64,000 nucleotides of DNA, taken from assembly GCA_032622095.1 (NCBI GenBank), contig CP136063.1:37484106-37548105 (forward strand). The letters are read 5' to 3'. Positions 1 to 12,654 of this stretch are shown here, piece after piece; within the stretch, counting starts at the first letter, position 1; every line of letters begins with the position of its first letter. A program made the position numbers and the translations under genes. The notes under the pieces are model-generated. The model was not told the origin of the DNA, did no database searches, and saw only the letters and a program-made list of their open reading frames with translations. The DNA is from Siphonodentalium dalli (taxonomy: Eukaryota > Mollusca > Scaphopoda > Gadilida > Siphonodentaliidae).

Positions 1-610
1 AAGATTATTCTTTTGTCATGTAGATGCTGGGTGGGGGGAGATATCCTGACCTGGACATCCCCCCCACCCAAACCCTGATTCAAAAAACTTGTTCCCAGTA
101 GAAGTTAATTTCTCGCTGTTTCATGACTATATAAAGCAAAACAAGCGATAAAACCATAAGATTGTTTTTTTTGTCACGTAGGTGCTGGGTGGGGGGGGGG
201 GGGAAATATCCTGACCTGGACATCTTCCCCCACCCTAAACCCTGACTCAAAAAACTTGTGCCCAGAAGTTAATTTCTCGCTGTTTCATGACTATATAAAG
301 CAAAACAAGCAATAAATCCATACAATGATTTATTTGTCATGTAGGTGCTGGGTGGGGGGAGATATCCTGACCTGGACATCTCCCCCCACCCCAAACCCTG
401 ACTCAAACAACTTTCTCTTGGAGAAGCTAATTTCTCGCTGTCTCATGAATATATAAAGCAAAATAAGCGATAAAACCATAAGATGATTTTTTTGTCATGT
501 AGGTGGTGGAATATTCAAGCCTGGACATTTGAAAGAAAAGAAAAAAATTGAATTAAGGGGGGGGGAAGATATCCACGGTGGGGGGGAGATATCCAGGGGG
601 AAATATCCTA
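1..610. repeat. Tandem repeat, ~160-bp unit, about four copies
   Basis: Units start near 1, 158, 322 and 478. Each has the order TTTGTCATGTAGGTGCTGGG, a run of G, 'atatcctgacctggacat', a run of C, then 'tttctcgctgtttcatgac' and 'tatataaagcaaaa'. The G-run grows from 6 to 14 bases between units, and the C-run opposite it could pair with it. The last unit decays into G-rich sequence. No reading frame is shared between units, so I read it as satellite-like non-coding DNA. Confidence 0.9.
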
Positions 611-3179
611 TTACACCGGCTTGTATTCCACTAGAGGCATACAATAATAGGTATTCAATGGTGAGATTTGGTTGAATACAATAGGTGTGGAATAAAGCTT
701 TAGTTTATTTTATTTCACTCCTAATTACACAGCTGCGATATTTTGGTCTATTTCGTAAATTCAGTTACATTGTTGGTATAATTTTTCAACTTGTCCACGA
801 TAGTGCAATCCTGATGTCATTGAGACTCGCAACATATTTGACATCATGCATGACAGCCTATCCAGTACCAGAGGTTTAATTTAATTTCTTGCCATGTTCA
901 ATATATAACTAACTTGCCTAGATAGTGGACAAATATTATTATTTGATTGAATATTGGTGTGTAGTAAATACAAAACCAAACCACACCTGCACTTGGAGTA
1001 GGCAAACAATTGTGCACTTATCTGTTATGTTAAAGTGTTATGCTGCAAGATGCAACTTGACCAGGGCCTGGAACCTACGTCACCGGAAGGGTAACCCTAC
1101 ATCAAAATAACTGTAAATAAAGTTCGACTCGCCACTTCGACATCGTTTTTTAAATAAATACAATCGATTTATAGTAGTATTATAAGCAAAGGAGCTATGC
1201 GACCTGCAAATCTCAACAAATACAGAAACCGAAAATCGGAAAGAATTGCTTATAATGAGAATTTCGCGTTCGCAATTCAAAATCGCGTCCGATTTCCTAT
1301 TTTCGTGCAGGTGTTAACGCCAACATTTCATGTTCTCCGCGCCCTAAACTCATTTTAAAACCGTATACATTGAGTTTCGGGATATTATAAATGCTAAAAT
1401 TTGAATCAATAATAAAAAATTAACTTCTCCGTGGTTTGTTTGTAAATTTCGTAAGACACAAAGAATTTTTATGAATTTGTCTATTAATGGTAACGCCCAC
1501 ATCGCGTTGACGCTCACATAATATTGGCCTGTTTGCACTAACAATTGAGTCACCATCCGTATAATCCGATAGATGAACTATTAACGATCGTGTTCACATA
1601 TACACACTCTGTTAAATGCGTTACAATACACAAATGGCTGTTATAGAGATGCCAATATACTATTTGATAATACTATATATAAAGACGAACATAAATTCAT
1701 GGCATAATCAGGGATAATCATTGTTTTTATGTTCTCGTTGTATATTCGGTAGTTTAATTAAGTGTATGTCATGTCATTCGTTCTCTTATTCCATATTCAT
1801 TGTAGTATTACTTTTTATTCCAGTCTATTTCCGTTGGTTGAATCCATGTTAATTTGTTCATAAATCCAGTTTCGTCTGATAGTTGTGGTTAAAACATTAT
1901 CATGCAATAAAGATTTCTTTAATTATATTCTATTACTAACAATACATTGTTTACCCATGTTTATTGATAATGAATTGAATGTGTTATTCGGTCCAGGAAC
2001 CTTCGCTGTCAAACAATTAATCTGGTCACGCATCAATTATATTCGCAATCCAAAACCAAAACATCGGGATATATGTAACGGATAAATACATTTTCAAACA
2101 CCCTGACCCATCATCAGTCAATAATCATAAAGTATGTTTAGGTACGCAAGTCCCAAAAACTAATTGGTCACATATATATTAACTATAGCAGGTTATATAG
2201 TGAATTGTGAACATAATATATGGTTCCTGTGGCTGGATATTCATTTAGTTTGGTTATGTTTAACATTATATATTACCAAATTTTATATAAACTGGATATT
2301 CCGTTTATTGAATACTTTTGCATACAAAAATGATATATATAGTATATTATTATATAGTATATATATTATATACAAGGAAAAAAATTAACTTAAAGTTGAA
2401 TAGAAGAAAAAATTACAACAAAAAGAGGCTTGTTGTGTCGTCTAAGAGGGGGGGGTCTAAAAAAGAAATCGGTATATAGGACCGGGGTGGGTGGGTGATC
2501 CAGAGGCGGAAAAAATCGTGCTTGTAATTTTTTTCTATATAGCTATTATAGCAGCCATAGTGACTCTTTAGCCTCAGATTTAGCAACATTCTGGATTTCA
2601 CAGGATCCCGGACCACTTCACAGTGAACCACCGTAATAGGGTTCAGGAAACTTATTATCAGCGGAAGAAATATTTAGTAACACAATTAATATATTACCCA
2701 GTTGTATTACTTGAATAAAAGTAATAAAACATAAAAACTATCACAAATTGGATACTACATGGTGAATACTCAATGATGACTATATATCATTAACATGATT
2801 GTTGCATAACATGAAATTGAAAAGGGTATCTCATAAATTTCTAATGTCTGAAATACTGTCTTGTCCTGGCATGTAATCAAATTCATTCCTTCTGGTTATT
2901 TCTCATCTTGAATGATTGCAAGTAATGTTAATTTGCAACAATTATCCAAATAAAACTGAATTGGTCATGATGAATGACCGTTAACTGTTTACTGCTCAGA
3001 CAATCCCAACTGAAGGTGACGCTATTCTCATTGAATTTCCGAACTTCATCTTGGAGCTTTACTGCTCAACAAGACTAAACTAAATACTAATTGTATACTG
3101 TTTATATCACTTACAAATAGATGAACTGAAATAAAGTGATGCATTCAGATGCATTAAGAAATGACATTCAATTCTTCAT
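611..3179. other. AT-rich stretch without recognised genes
   Basis: Only short reading frames that resemble nothing I know. There is a TA-rich microsatellite at about 2335-2375 and a short G-rich patch at 2448-2457. I see no domain, TIR or LTR. Confidence 0.5.
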
Positions 3180-3472
3180 TCTGGTCTATCACCATACCAA
3201 ACCACATCAAAATTCGACAACCGACACTTAACTTATATTGCAAAAGCTTTGTACGGACTGAATTTCATGAAGTCGAACAGGGCCCATAACTCTGGTAGGC
3301 ATTAATAGTCGCAACCCGTGATATTATGCATATTCGTTCCCCATTTCTGGTCCGTCACCATGCCATAGGGCATAACAATATGACAACCGACTCTTGAGTT
3401 ATAATGCAAAATGATTGTACAGACGGACGGATCGAGACGTCAGCTATATACCCGCCGACTAATATTGGGCGG
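3180..3472. repeat. Two-copy dispersed repeat ending in a hairpin
   Basis: Two related segments about 166 bp apart (around 3181-3260 and 3347-3428) share 'ctggtc.atcaccat.cca', 'gacaaccgac' and 'gtac(g/a)ga(c)'. Between them is the phrase 'gggcccataactctggta', found in other minisatellites of this window. The right edge is a perfect-stem hairpin at 3451-3472, CCCGCC...GGGCGG. The layout (internal repeats plus a terminal hairpin) resembles non-autonomous Helitron relatives, but no CTAG end is visible. Confidence 0.5.
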
Positions 3473-4305
3473 TATAATAACCATATATCTATGTGTATAC
3501 CTAACCAAAAACAATTCCCCTCCCCACCCCACCCCACCCCGGTGGAGAAGACTTAAAAGAGTTCTTTGGTCATCTACAAATAATTGTGGAACCCCTGACC
3601 TGTAGAGCCCGAAGCCGCCATCGCACTCCGCCGCCGCCAGTCATATTGGCCACAAGCCGCCGCCAGCCATATTATCTCTAACGCCAGCCACATGAAAAAA
3701 TCTCCGCCGCCGGAATTGTCAAATGGCTGAGCCGCGTGCATGGGCTTATATGTCAAGCACAACTTTACTGTGAATCGCAAAGAACTAAACCGCATTGCCC
3801 AATATTGGTATATGCACATGGAGACGGCATGGCTGTTATATTATCAGAATACCTGGACCTCTCAATGTGGAATGCATGGAGTTCAATGGACTAATACAAT
3901 GCATGCATGCTTTCATATAACTGAATGGGAGAATCCATTCAGTATTGAAAGGATTAAAATATAAATTGTTTATTTAGACACGACTCATTCTCATACATCG
4001 CTGGTATTTGTCAATATATATATGCAGATAATTAACCTGTAGAAGAGAATAGAAAATAGTTTGAAATATTATATTATTACTATCGGATTCATCATTCAGT
4101 GATGCACGCATATATCGCCAGATACCAGTGATGATAGCAGTCGGAAGTCTACATATATACGTCCCAAATGTAACTTATACCAATTACATGGGAAACTATA
4201 CATAGTACATCCATGTCAGTCCTTCGTGTATTTTGAACTATTTTCGCCATAATGGAAAAGCCCAACACCAAAAGAGCACATACAACTGTGCTCTGTGATT
4301 CTATA
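3473..4305. other. Gene-free stretch with a CCG-rich patch
   Basis: A GC-rich patch at 3600-3735 repeats 'gccgccgccag' and 'ccatatt'. It shares the GCCATATT/GCCAGCC vocabulary of the foldback element that follows. No coding signal is recognised. Confidence 0.4.
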
Positions 4306-5103
4306 GGGCTCACCACAAATGCTAAAACAAACAGGGTCTATAACCGGGGATTAGGAACATTTCGGAAACGAAAATACACTGAATTAATGGTAACGTCTAA
4401 GCCGGCTGAGCCGCCATATTTCGTCAGCCACGAAAGTCGCGACTGAGCCGGCTTAGCCAGCACACCAGCCACGAAATTGGTTGAGCCAGCCGCGAAAACT
4501 AGTTGTCGTGGCTTCGGGGTCTACTGACCTGTTTACCACTATTTACACTGGTCAGTGTTCTCTGTCAGACACAACGCACTCGATTTATTAAGGCTATAAT
4601 GGGGTCTATGGCGATTTGTGACATAGTGTACCTACACAATGCTTTATTATTGTTGTTAGATACTGAAAACACCAGGAAACGTCTGGAAATACAGTTTATT
4701 TTTCGTTTTTTTCTGAGCTGTGTTTACCAATTAGTAAGACAGTTAACAGTTATTGAAAAACGGCTAAAAAAAACTCTGAAAGTTTGATAAAAACATGAGA
4801 AAGAGGGGATGGGTCCCCAAAGTTTTGGAGGAAAACAATAATTTTTGGGGTGGTGGGTCCCTCTGGTCGGAAAAAACCCTTTTTGCTGTGTAATTTTTTT
4901 CCAGACCCCACCCCCCCCCTGGCTGGCTCAACCAATTTTCGTAGCTGGTTATCTAGCTAAGCCGGCTTAGTCACGACGTTCGTGGCTGACGAAATATGGC
5001 GGCTCAGTCGGCTGAGACGTTATCATTCGGAGTATTTCGTTTCCGAAATTTTCCTAAAACCCGGTTATAGACACCCGCTGGTTTTAGCGTTTGTTGTGAA
5101 CCC
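4306..5103. mobile_element. Foldback element with ~200-bp terminal inverted repeats
   Basis: The first ~200 bases from 4306 (GGGCTCACCACAAATGC...) match the reverse complement of the last ~190 bases, ending GTGAACCC at 5103. Shared blocks include 'atttcggaaacgaaa', 'gagccgccatatttcgtcag' and 'aagccggctta'. The ~400-bp centre (4503-4790) has only short frames without known domains, so the element is non-autonomous. Long TIRs starting GGG suggest a Mutator-like origin. I could not find matching 8-9-bp target duplications, so the family is uncertain. Confidence 0.7.
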
Positions 5104-5400
5104 GAAGAATTCACCCCCCGGGGGTGATGGGTGGGGGTCGGGTGTTTCTAGGTGGTATTTGGGGCGGGCCACCCACCCCCCATGAAGTCAAATCGGTCGA
5201 AATCCTTACCGTTCTCGAAAATGGTCCATACCCCATATTCACCCCCTCGGGGTGGCACCCTCCGGGGTGATGGGTGGGGGGTGGGGGTGTTTCTATGTGG
5301 TATTTGGGGCGGGCCACCCACCCATGCCGTCAAATCGGTCGAAATCCTTACCGTTCTCGAAAATGGTCCATACCCCATTTTCACCCATATATTGACAAAT
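5095..5400. repeat. Two-copy GC-rich tandem repeat
   Basis: Two copies about 165 bp apart contain 'ggtggtatttggggcgggcc', 'gtcaaatcggtcgaaatcct' and 'ctcgaaaatggtccatacc'. The 'gtcaaatcgg' phrase also appears in the Helitron-like minisatellite near 54 kb. It abuts the right end of the foldback element. Confidence 0.8.
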
Positions 5401-6489
5401 GTAAGCGAAATGAGACTGAGTCGTGTCGAAATAAACGATTTCGCCATCGGCAGTCACTGCATTTAATTAGTATATAAGAATGACGGTGTGTGTTGTCAAT
5501 TTAGATATAACATTTGTAAAAATAACTACTTTGAACAAGATTATTCTACACTTCTATTCGATCACCTTACCGGAGTGTTTCACATCACTTTAACAGTTTT
5601 TTCTTTTATTAATTTCCGAAACATTTGAACTTGAAACAAAAATTTAATAATACAACTTAAAGCTTCTTCCTGGTTCAACTCAAGCAGTGGCGATATTGCG
5701 TTTATTCATTTATCAAAGTTTGGTTTATTTTAGCCTATAATTATACATGTATATGATGCATCAACCAGAATGACCCTTTTTCTTATTCCCTATAATAATA
5801 TTGATATATAAAGGTCATATAATTACTTATTATTTTATTCATTTGTCTTGTGATAGTTATTCCGTGAAAAACGTATTAATTAGCCTGCCACAAGTGAAGT
5901 AGTCATCGGCAATATTCGGGGATCTTATAGCGAGGGGTGAATTATACTCTTGCGCTTCCATAAGTTCCATTAACTGTGAAGGCATACACTACTCACTAGT
6001 CCTAAAACTAATTGTGATATTCGGCAAGTGAAAGAAAGAATTCAGCCAAATTTCCGATTTTGGAATCAAATGTTGACTATATGTAGGCGTTACCATTTAT
6101 GTCACAATTCCAGTTTTAAAAGTCAATGTAGGCGTTACCATTTCAAAACTCTGAAACATGCCTCGAAAATTGGTGACGGAAACCACCTGAATGCGATAAT
6201 CTTTACAACCGTTACATATATATCTCGGTATAGATGACTGTGAGCTAGCAAACAATGTTTTACAGCTCATAAGCAATGATTTTTTTAGTGGTTTATGAAC
6301 ATAGTTTGCAAAAACGATAAATACTCACTTCGAGTCGCACCGAGCAGCCGCCATTTTTCGGTGAAAAACTTTGTTTTATGACGTAGGTTCCAGGCCACTC
6401 ATGTAATATTTCACGGAACTTGAGCCCCAACAAATTGGTGCAATAACGTTCGCCGCATTGACAGTCTGTATACTAACTATACTTACATG
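5401..6489. other. Gene-free stretch
   Basis: AT-rich. Two nearby copies of 'tgtaggcgttaccattt' lie at about 6082 and 6125. No recognised domain or element end. Confidence 0.4.
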
Positions 6490-9262
6490 TTTTTTAGCTC
6501 ACCTGAGACGAAGTCTCCGGTGGAGCTATAGTCATCACTCCTCGTCTGTCCTGCGTCCATCCTGCGTCCGTCTGTCCATCTGTCTAGCCGTCCGTCTGTC
6601 CGTCCGTCCGTCAACTTTTTAAAAAACATCTTCTCCTCTGAAACCATCATACCGAATTGGTTCATATTTGGTGTGGATGTTCCCTAGGTGACTCTCATTC
6701 AGATTTGTTCAAATGAGGTCACTGGGTCAAAAAGTTGTGAAACCAGGGCCATAACTCTATTCCTCCACAGTAATTCTTACAACGACTTCTTGTCCATAAC
6801 CATTGTGCCGATTTAGCTAATATTTGGTATGGAGGGTCCTTGGGTGACTGGTGTTCAGATTTGTTCAAATGAGGTCACCCGGTCAATTAGTTGAGAAACC
6901 AGGGCCATAACTCATAGTAATTCTTACAATGACTTCTTCTAAAAAAATATTTGGCCGATTTAGCTTATATTTGGTACAGAGAGACCTTGGGTGACTGGTT
7001 CAGATTTGTTCAAATTGGGTCACTGGGTCAATTAGGGGCAGAGCCAGGGACATAACTCTAAAAACCAAAAAATTACATTTTTGCATTTTGATCATATTTG
7101 GTGTGGATGTTCCCTAGGTGACTGTCATTCAGATTTCTTCAAATGAGGTCACTGTCAAACAGTTGCGAAACCAGGGCCATAACTATATTCCTCATTGGTA
7201 ATTCTTATCACGACTTCTTGTGCTCCATTATGCCGATTTAGTTTATATTTGGTATGTGGGGTCATTGAATGACTGGGGTTCAGATTTGTTCAAATGGGGT
7301 CACTGGGTCAAATAGGGGTGGAGCCAAAAAATAATAAAAAATTCAGGAACTCCTTGATCAATTTAACATACAAAAAAAAAATATCACCCCCCCCCCCACA
7401 TGACACAGAACCCCACTGCCCCCCAACCAACAGCATTCCACCCTATCTCACCTCCTAACTCACAGGTAAATAAAGTATTCTGTAGCTATAGGCAGAGTCC
7501 CCAGGGAGTGTATTCATGTCATTCATAATTTAAATGAGATTAATGGTGTTATCAATGAAGCACCCTTGTTTATTACATTATCACTCAGTGGTCATTAAAA
7601 TCAGATTAATTTCATTTTCTCCAAGAGTGTCTGGCATTTGTAGAATTCATGTTGCTCCACACAGCAGGCTAGCATAACCAAATACACCCTCTGAGAACCT
7701 TATTATGCTTAGGCCTCATCTTCTGGGAAGTATCTATAGTATCAAATTTACATTGTTAGTTAAATTTCCCTTCTAGGAAGTTTCTGTATCCCTTAATTTG
7801 CAGAAGATAAAATTCATGATTGAGGTGCCCAATGGGTGAACATCACCAATTTCAACTGGGGAACTTCAGTCTTATTCTAGGTCTTCCATAGCAGTTGAGG
7901 GCCTTATCAGAATGAGGTCCCCATCAGAATGAGGTCCCCAGAGGGTGAATTTAGTGATACTAGCCCGCTGTGCAGGATAGCGTCACTAAATTCACCCTCT
8001 GGGGACCTCATTCTGCAAATGACAGACAGACTATCTCAAGGCTTGATTGTATAATACAGTGTGTTGCTTGAGGCCAGACATGCACAATGTAGGAACAGAC
8101 ATGCTTTAGTGATGCTATCCCACACAGCGGGCTAGCATCACCAAATTCACCTTTGGAGACCTCATTCTGCTTAGGCCTCATCTTCTGGGAAGTATCTATA
8201 GTATCAAATTTTCATTGTTAGTTAAATTTCCCTTCTAGGAAGTTTCTATATCCCCTAATTTGCAGAAGATAAAATTCATAATTGAGGGGCCCAATGGGTG
8301 AACATCACCAACTTCAACTGGGGAAATTCAATTTTATTCTAGGTCTTCCATAGCAGTTGAGGGCCTTGTCAGAATTAGGTCCCCAGAGGGTGAATTTAGC
8401 GTCGCTAAATTCACCCTCTGGGGACCTCATTCTGCAAATGACAGACACACTATCACACTATTTCAAGGCTTGTTGTATAATACATTGTGTTGCTTGAGGC
8501 CAGGCATGCACAATGTAGGAACATACATGCTTTTTGTGATGCTATCCCGCACAGCAGGCTAGCATCACCAAATTCACCCTCTGGCGACCTCATTCTGCTT
8601 AGGCCTCATCTTCTGGGAAGTATCTATAGTATCAAATTTACATTGTTGTTAGTTAAATTTCCCTTCTAGGAAGTTTCTATATCCCCTAATTTGCAGAAGA
8701 TAAAATTCATAAATGAGGTGCCCAATGGGTGAATATCACCAACTTCAACTGGGGAACTTAATTTTAATCCTTATCAGATTTGTGAAAATGGGATCACAAA
8801 GTCAAATAAGGGCGGAGCAAGAGACTTAACTATTTCACTACATAGTAATTCTTAAAATATGTTTGCAAGAACTAGTTGGCTTATATAGAATGGAATGTTC
8901 TTCCTTGACTGCAATTCAGATTTTTTTAATGGGGTCACCTGGTCAAATAGGGGCCAAGCGAAGGACAGTTTCCCTCTTAATATGATTCCTTCACAAGGAC
9001 CATCAGGTCTATTTGACTGATATTTATGATATGTATGAAGGGGTCTTTGGTGTCTGGGATTCAAATTTATTCAGATGGGGTCACCAGGTTAAATAGGGTG
9101 GGACCAGGGACATAACTATATGTCTCTATAGTAATTCTTAAAATGTCTTCTCAAGAGAGTTTGGACTATTTATCTTACATATAGTATGGAGGAATCAGGA
9201 GGATCCTTTAGTGACTGAGATTCAGATTTGTTAAAATGAGGTCAACCTGTCAAGAAATGGCA
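6490..9262. repeat. Degenerate ~200-bp minisatellite element, split by a second repeat
   Basis: The left edge is 'tagctcacctgagacgaag' followed by a short hairpin (GAGACGAAGTCTC) and a pyrimidine-rich 'gtccgtc' run. Then come diverged ~200-bp units, each with 'gttcagatttgttcaaatg', 'ggtcactgggtca' and 'agccagggacataact' or 'gggccataactct'. Units are seen at 6650-7330 and resume at 8780-9260. The interruption is the 7.6-8.8 kb repeat. I know this head-plus-unit layout from mollusc genomes; it is non-coding. Confidence 0.7.
7560..8770. repeat. Tandem ~430-460-bp units with internal palindromes
   Basis: The landmark 'cttaggcctcatcttctggg' occurs at 7708, 8169 and 8598, giving periods of 461 and 429. 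Each unit contains an inverted pair built from 'gaggtccccagagggtgaat' and its complement around 'tagcccgctgtg' (7920-8015 and 8380-8430). A degraded relative lies at 61440-61560. No coding potential is shared between units. Confidence 0.85.
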
Positions 9263-9940
9263 GGCTATGGGGAGTTAACACTTTTGTGTCTAATAAAATC
9301 ATCGAAATACCAAATTCATAAAACATCTACCTTGGAACCACCTGACTGATTGGTCTGACATACATGTATTGTGTGTTGGGTCCATGGATAATTGGGCTTC
9401 AAACATGTTTAAATGGTTTTAGAAAAAGGCGCTTGTGAGATTGGAAATTTCCAACAATTGAGAAAGTTTGAGGTGTCGGTTGTGAAATTCCAACCTAAGA
9501 GTTGGGAGTCTGGATCCCGGTCGGGAGGGGACTTGTTGAGCTGGAGAAGGGGGTGATCAGTAGTGTACAGTTAGCAATTTCAAGGTGGATTTTTACCAAG
9601 CTACATACTTGAAGTCTCTCTAGCCACATATCCTGTTTAAATCTACTGCTTTTAAAGTGAGTATGAAAAGTGCTGACTGTTTTGGTCTCCAGAGTCCCAG
9701 TCTTATCAGTCTTTGCAGTCTGGTGAGCGACCCCACAGTCACGACTGTCTTGTTTAATCTTTGGAGTGATTATTTATTTTACTTCATTGTATAATAATTA
9801 TATAAAGCATTTCATGTATAATTTAGCGTGCAAGTTCTCAATTTGATTCAATGTACCCCATATATTCAGGTTCCAACAACATATTTTGAAATGCTGCTTC
9901 AGTTATCAGAATCGATTAATTGCTAAAAAATAATGCCCAT
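9263..9940. other. Gene-free stretch
   Basis: No recognised element ends, domains or periodicity. Confidence 0.4.
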
Positions 9941-10812
9941 TATAGTATAAAATTGCTCAAAATGTGTTATTTATCAACATGTTGTTCAATGAAAATTTTG
10001 CCTCATTATCAACACAAAGCTACTTGATTTTAGAGTTATCATCTTTATCCGCAATTTGGTCCAAGACCATTGTCCCGCTGACTTTTTCCCAGGCCGCTAT
10101 TAAGTCTCGATGGTGAAAAATAATAGATTTAAAAACTGAATATGTAATAACTCTTAGCTTTGGTGGGTGGGTTCATCGACTCAAATCAAATATGCTACCA
10201 CCCGAATCCAAATATATAGTAACTAGCCGATGAGCCCGACGTTGTCCGGGCTATTCAAAAACCAAATTTCAAGTCGGTAGCTCTACCCAGCCCGACATTG
10301 TCCGGGCTATTCAAAAACCAAATTTCAAGTCGATAGCTCTACCCGTTTCCGAGATCTCGTCTGCGCATGCGCGAAGCGGGTGCCGCACAGGCTCGGCAAC
10401 CCGATAATATTCGTATCCGGGGCAAGATACATTCACATACCAAATTTCAAGTCGATAGCTCCACCCGTTTCCGAGATCTCGTCTGCGCATGCGCGAAGCT
10501 TGCGTCGCACGGGCTCGGCGACCCGATAAAATTCGTATCCGGGGCAAGATACATTCACATAGCAAATTTCAAGTCGATGGCTCCACCTGTTTCCGAGATC
10601 TCGTCTGCGCATGCGCGAAGCGGGCGCCGCACGGGCTCGCCAATACGACAAGGACGACCGCCTGGTCAAACTACACACACGTACCAAGTTTCGTCCCGAT
10701 CGGTCGAGAATCGTAGATTTGTATAAATGACATACAGACAGACAGAGGTCTTCAAAATATATAGGAGATTGAGCTTTATTGAGGGGCATCTAATCGGATG
10801 ATGCATACTTAA
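9941..10812. mobile_element. Kolobok-like MITE copy interrupted by a Helitron
   Basis: The sequence at 10010-10222 and 10769-10812 aligns with the right part of the intact MITE at 11185-11589. Shared blocks are 'ttttagagttatc', 'gggtgggttcatcgactcaa', 'atatagtaa' and '(t/c)taatcggat'. The two halves are separated only by the Helitron 10223-10768. The right end TTAA is at 10809-10812. The left TIR is not clear, so the left boundary is a guess. Confidence 0.6.
10223..10768 (-). mobile_element. Non-autonomous Helitron, 546 bp
   Basis: Read on the minus strand it starts TCTCCTATATATTTTGAAG at 10768. It ends with a hairpin (AGCCCG...CGGGCT), a 6-base spacer and CTAG at 10223, followed by T. A 5' TC, a 3' CTRR and a subterminal hairpin with insertion between A and T define Helitrons. 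Inside are three copies of a ~120-bp unit containing 'gagatctcgtctgcgcatgc' and 'cggggcaagatacattcaca'. No Rep/helicase is encoded, so it must move in trans. Sister copies are at 25968-26347 and 26349-26858. Confidence 0.88.
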
Positions 10813-11184
10813 TATTGATTATATTTAAACAGTTTACAGCTCGTGTTTGTTCTGAGCAATAACTATTTCTAAAAAATAGTGACAAATATATGTCCCACAG
10901 AGCAACTTGATAGTCACATTATATAAGGAAATCAATATTAATTGATAGTAGTGTTCCCAGGTAGGTGTTTTTGATTAATTTCTCTTATGTTATACCGAGG
11001 AAACTATATACTTTTTGTGGGAACAGATAATTCATCTTTAAATTGAAGCCTGGAAATCATAGAGTGTCATTTCATGTTTGGAAAATATGATTAAAATTGG
11101 TACAAGTGACCTAGGTAGTTGGAACCTGATTTGTGGATTTTCATCAACAAGTGGGGAGTGTGTCTGAAAATGGTTGGTTAAATG

Positions 11185-11589
11185 TTAAAGGTACTCGATC
11201 CGATTAGACCCTCATAAATTACTATTTCTTTGGCTTCTGAGGTAAACAAATAATTGATTCGAGTCGAGTAAGCTACCCATCAACCCTCAGAGTGATCAGA
11301 TATCAATTTGTGAAGTTTTGTTATCTCTTGCTTCTGGCTCAGAACGTGCCGTCAAAAGGAAGTTCTCAGTGCTTCATTTTAGAGTTATCCATCTTCGTCC
11401 GTTTGAATGAATGTTTCTGTTGCAATTATTAGTACACATCTCGGGTAAATTACAAATTAAAAAAAAAATCAATATCTGATCATTCTGAGCTTTGATGGAT
11501 GGGTTCCTCGACTCAAATTAATTATTTTTTACCCCTGAAGCCGAAGAAATAGTAATTTAGGGATGCTTAATCGGATTGAGTACCTTTAA
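11185..11589. mobile_element. Kolobok-like MITE, 405 bp
   Basis: The left end TTAAAGGTACTCGATCCGAT and the right end, whose complement reads TTAAAGGTACTCAATCCGAT, match. The inverted repeat extends about 120 bp inward. Termini of the form TTAA followed by AGG fit the Kolobok superfamily (TTAA target site, RGG ends). The centre has no reading frame of note. The two outer TTAA are consistent with a target duplication. Confidence 0.75.
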
Positions 11590-12540
11590 GATCCATGCTA
11601 TAATAGATTTTTTTCGGTTCAAACCATGACATACATAAAAAATAATTTAAAATTCTGACTTCATATATTTATTTTTTCAGGAGGACTACAGAATCAGATA
11701 TAAAATGTGCTATATCAGGAAGTAGAGGTCTACCATACAGTAATGATATGTTACTACATGTAGCTCCAAAATGCCATGAGTTGAATTTCCCATTCAAGGT
11801 GGATAACAAACAGTATTTATGGACCAGTTCTCAAATGTGTGACAATCTTCAGCCGTGTAATATCATACACATGCATTGTAAATTACCATGCAATATTTTA
11901 TTGTGAAGGAGGATGGATGACAAGTCACATTATTGTAATTGATGATCTGACAATCTTCAACTGGGGAATTTTCTGTTCTCTGTTCATTAAAATCATGGTA
12001 AAAGAAGCCTTGATTTTGGCTAACTACAGGATTGGAGCAGTGGTCATACTATTATTCCTCTAATTTATTAACTGACTGAAACGGCTGAAGTGGACTATCT
12101 AATAACATTTCTCCAGTGAACATGTCTGCTTGTGCCTCAACTGTTACTGCAGTGTCAACCAGAGTTTGAAGGCTCCTGCAGCACATGAAATATGAATTCT
12201 CAGCTTCATTTGTTGGATATATAGTTATATACCATTAAAATAAAGTTCATGTAAAATAATTATACTCTTTGAGAATAAACTTTCCTCTATCAAAGTAATG
12301 GTGGTAACATTGTATTGAAAAATGATGTCAGTTTAATATAATATGGGTTTATTTATCTACTGAAAATAGGATAAGTCAGTGGGGTGTACAATTAAATAAC
12401 ATCAAATAGACCATATATAATCTTGGTGTTTTGTGTGATGACACCTTATCAGTGTTCTGTGTATTCTGCTTCTGAATTGTAATGTAAGCATTGATACTGA
12501 ATCTTAATTGCCATGATACACCATGAAAGTAATAGAGAAG
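11590..12540. other. Gene-free stretch
   Basis: AT-rich, with only short frames. The frame at 11839-12063 has hydrophobic runs but no recognisable family and may be chance. Confidence 0.35.
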
Positions 12541-12654
12541 TGATTCCTGTTCAATGACTGGTGGTATCCGAACTACAGTATATGTAACGCAACAGAAATT
12601 GCTGGTCCCACTTTTACTTGTAACTCCTTTCGTAAATTTTAACAGTACTTATCT

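Noticed and set aside
5111-5466. Pro/Gly-rich frames on both strands
   Set aside because: Produced by a GC-rich tandem repeat; no frame is preferred.
10311-10789. Several overlapping 75-119-residue frames on both strands
   Set aside because: They are shadows of the Helitron body repeats; the same frames recur at 26032-26826 and no protein family is recognisable.
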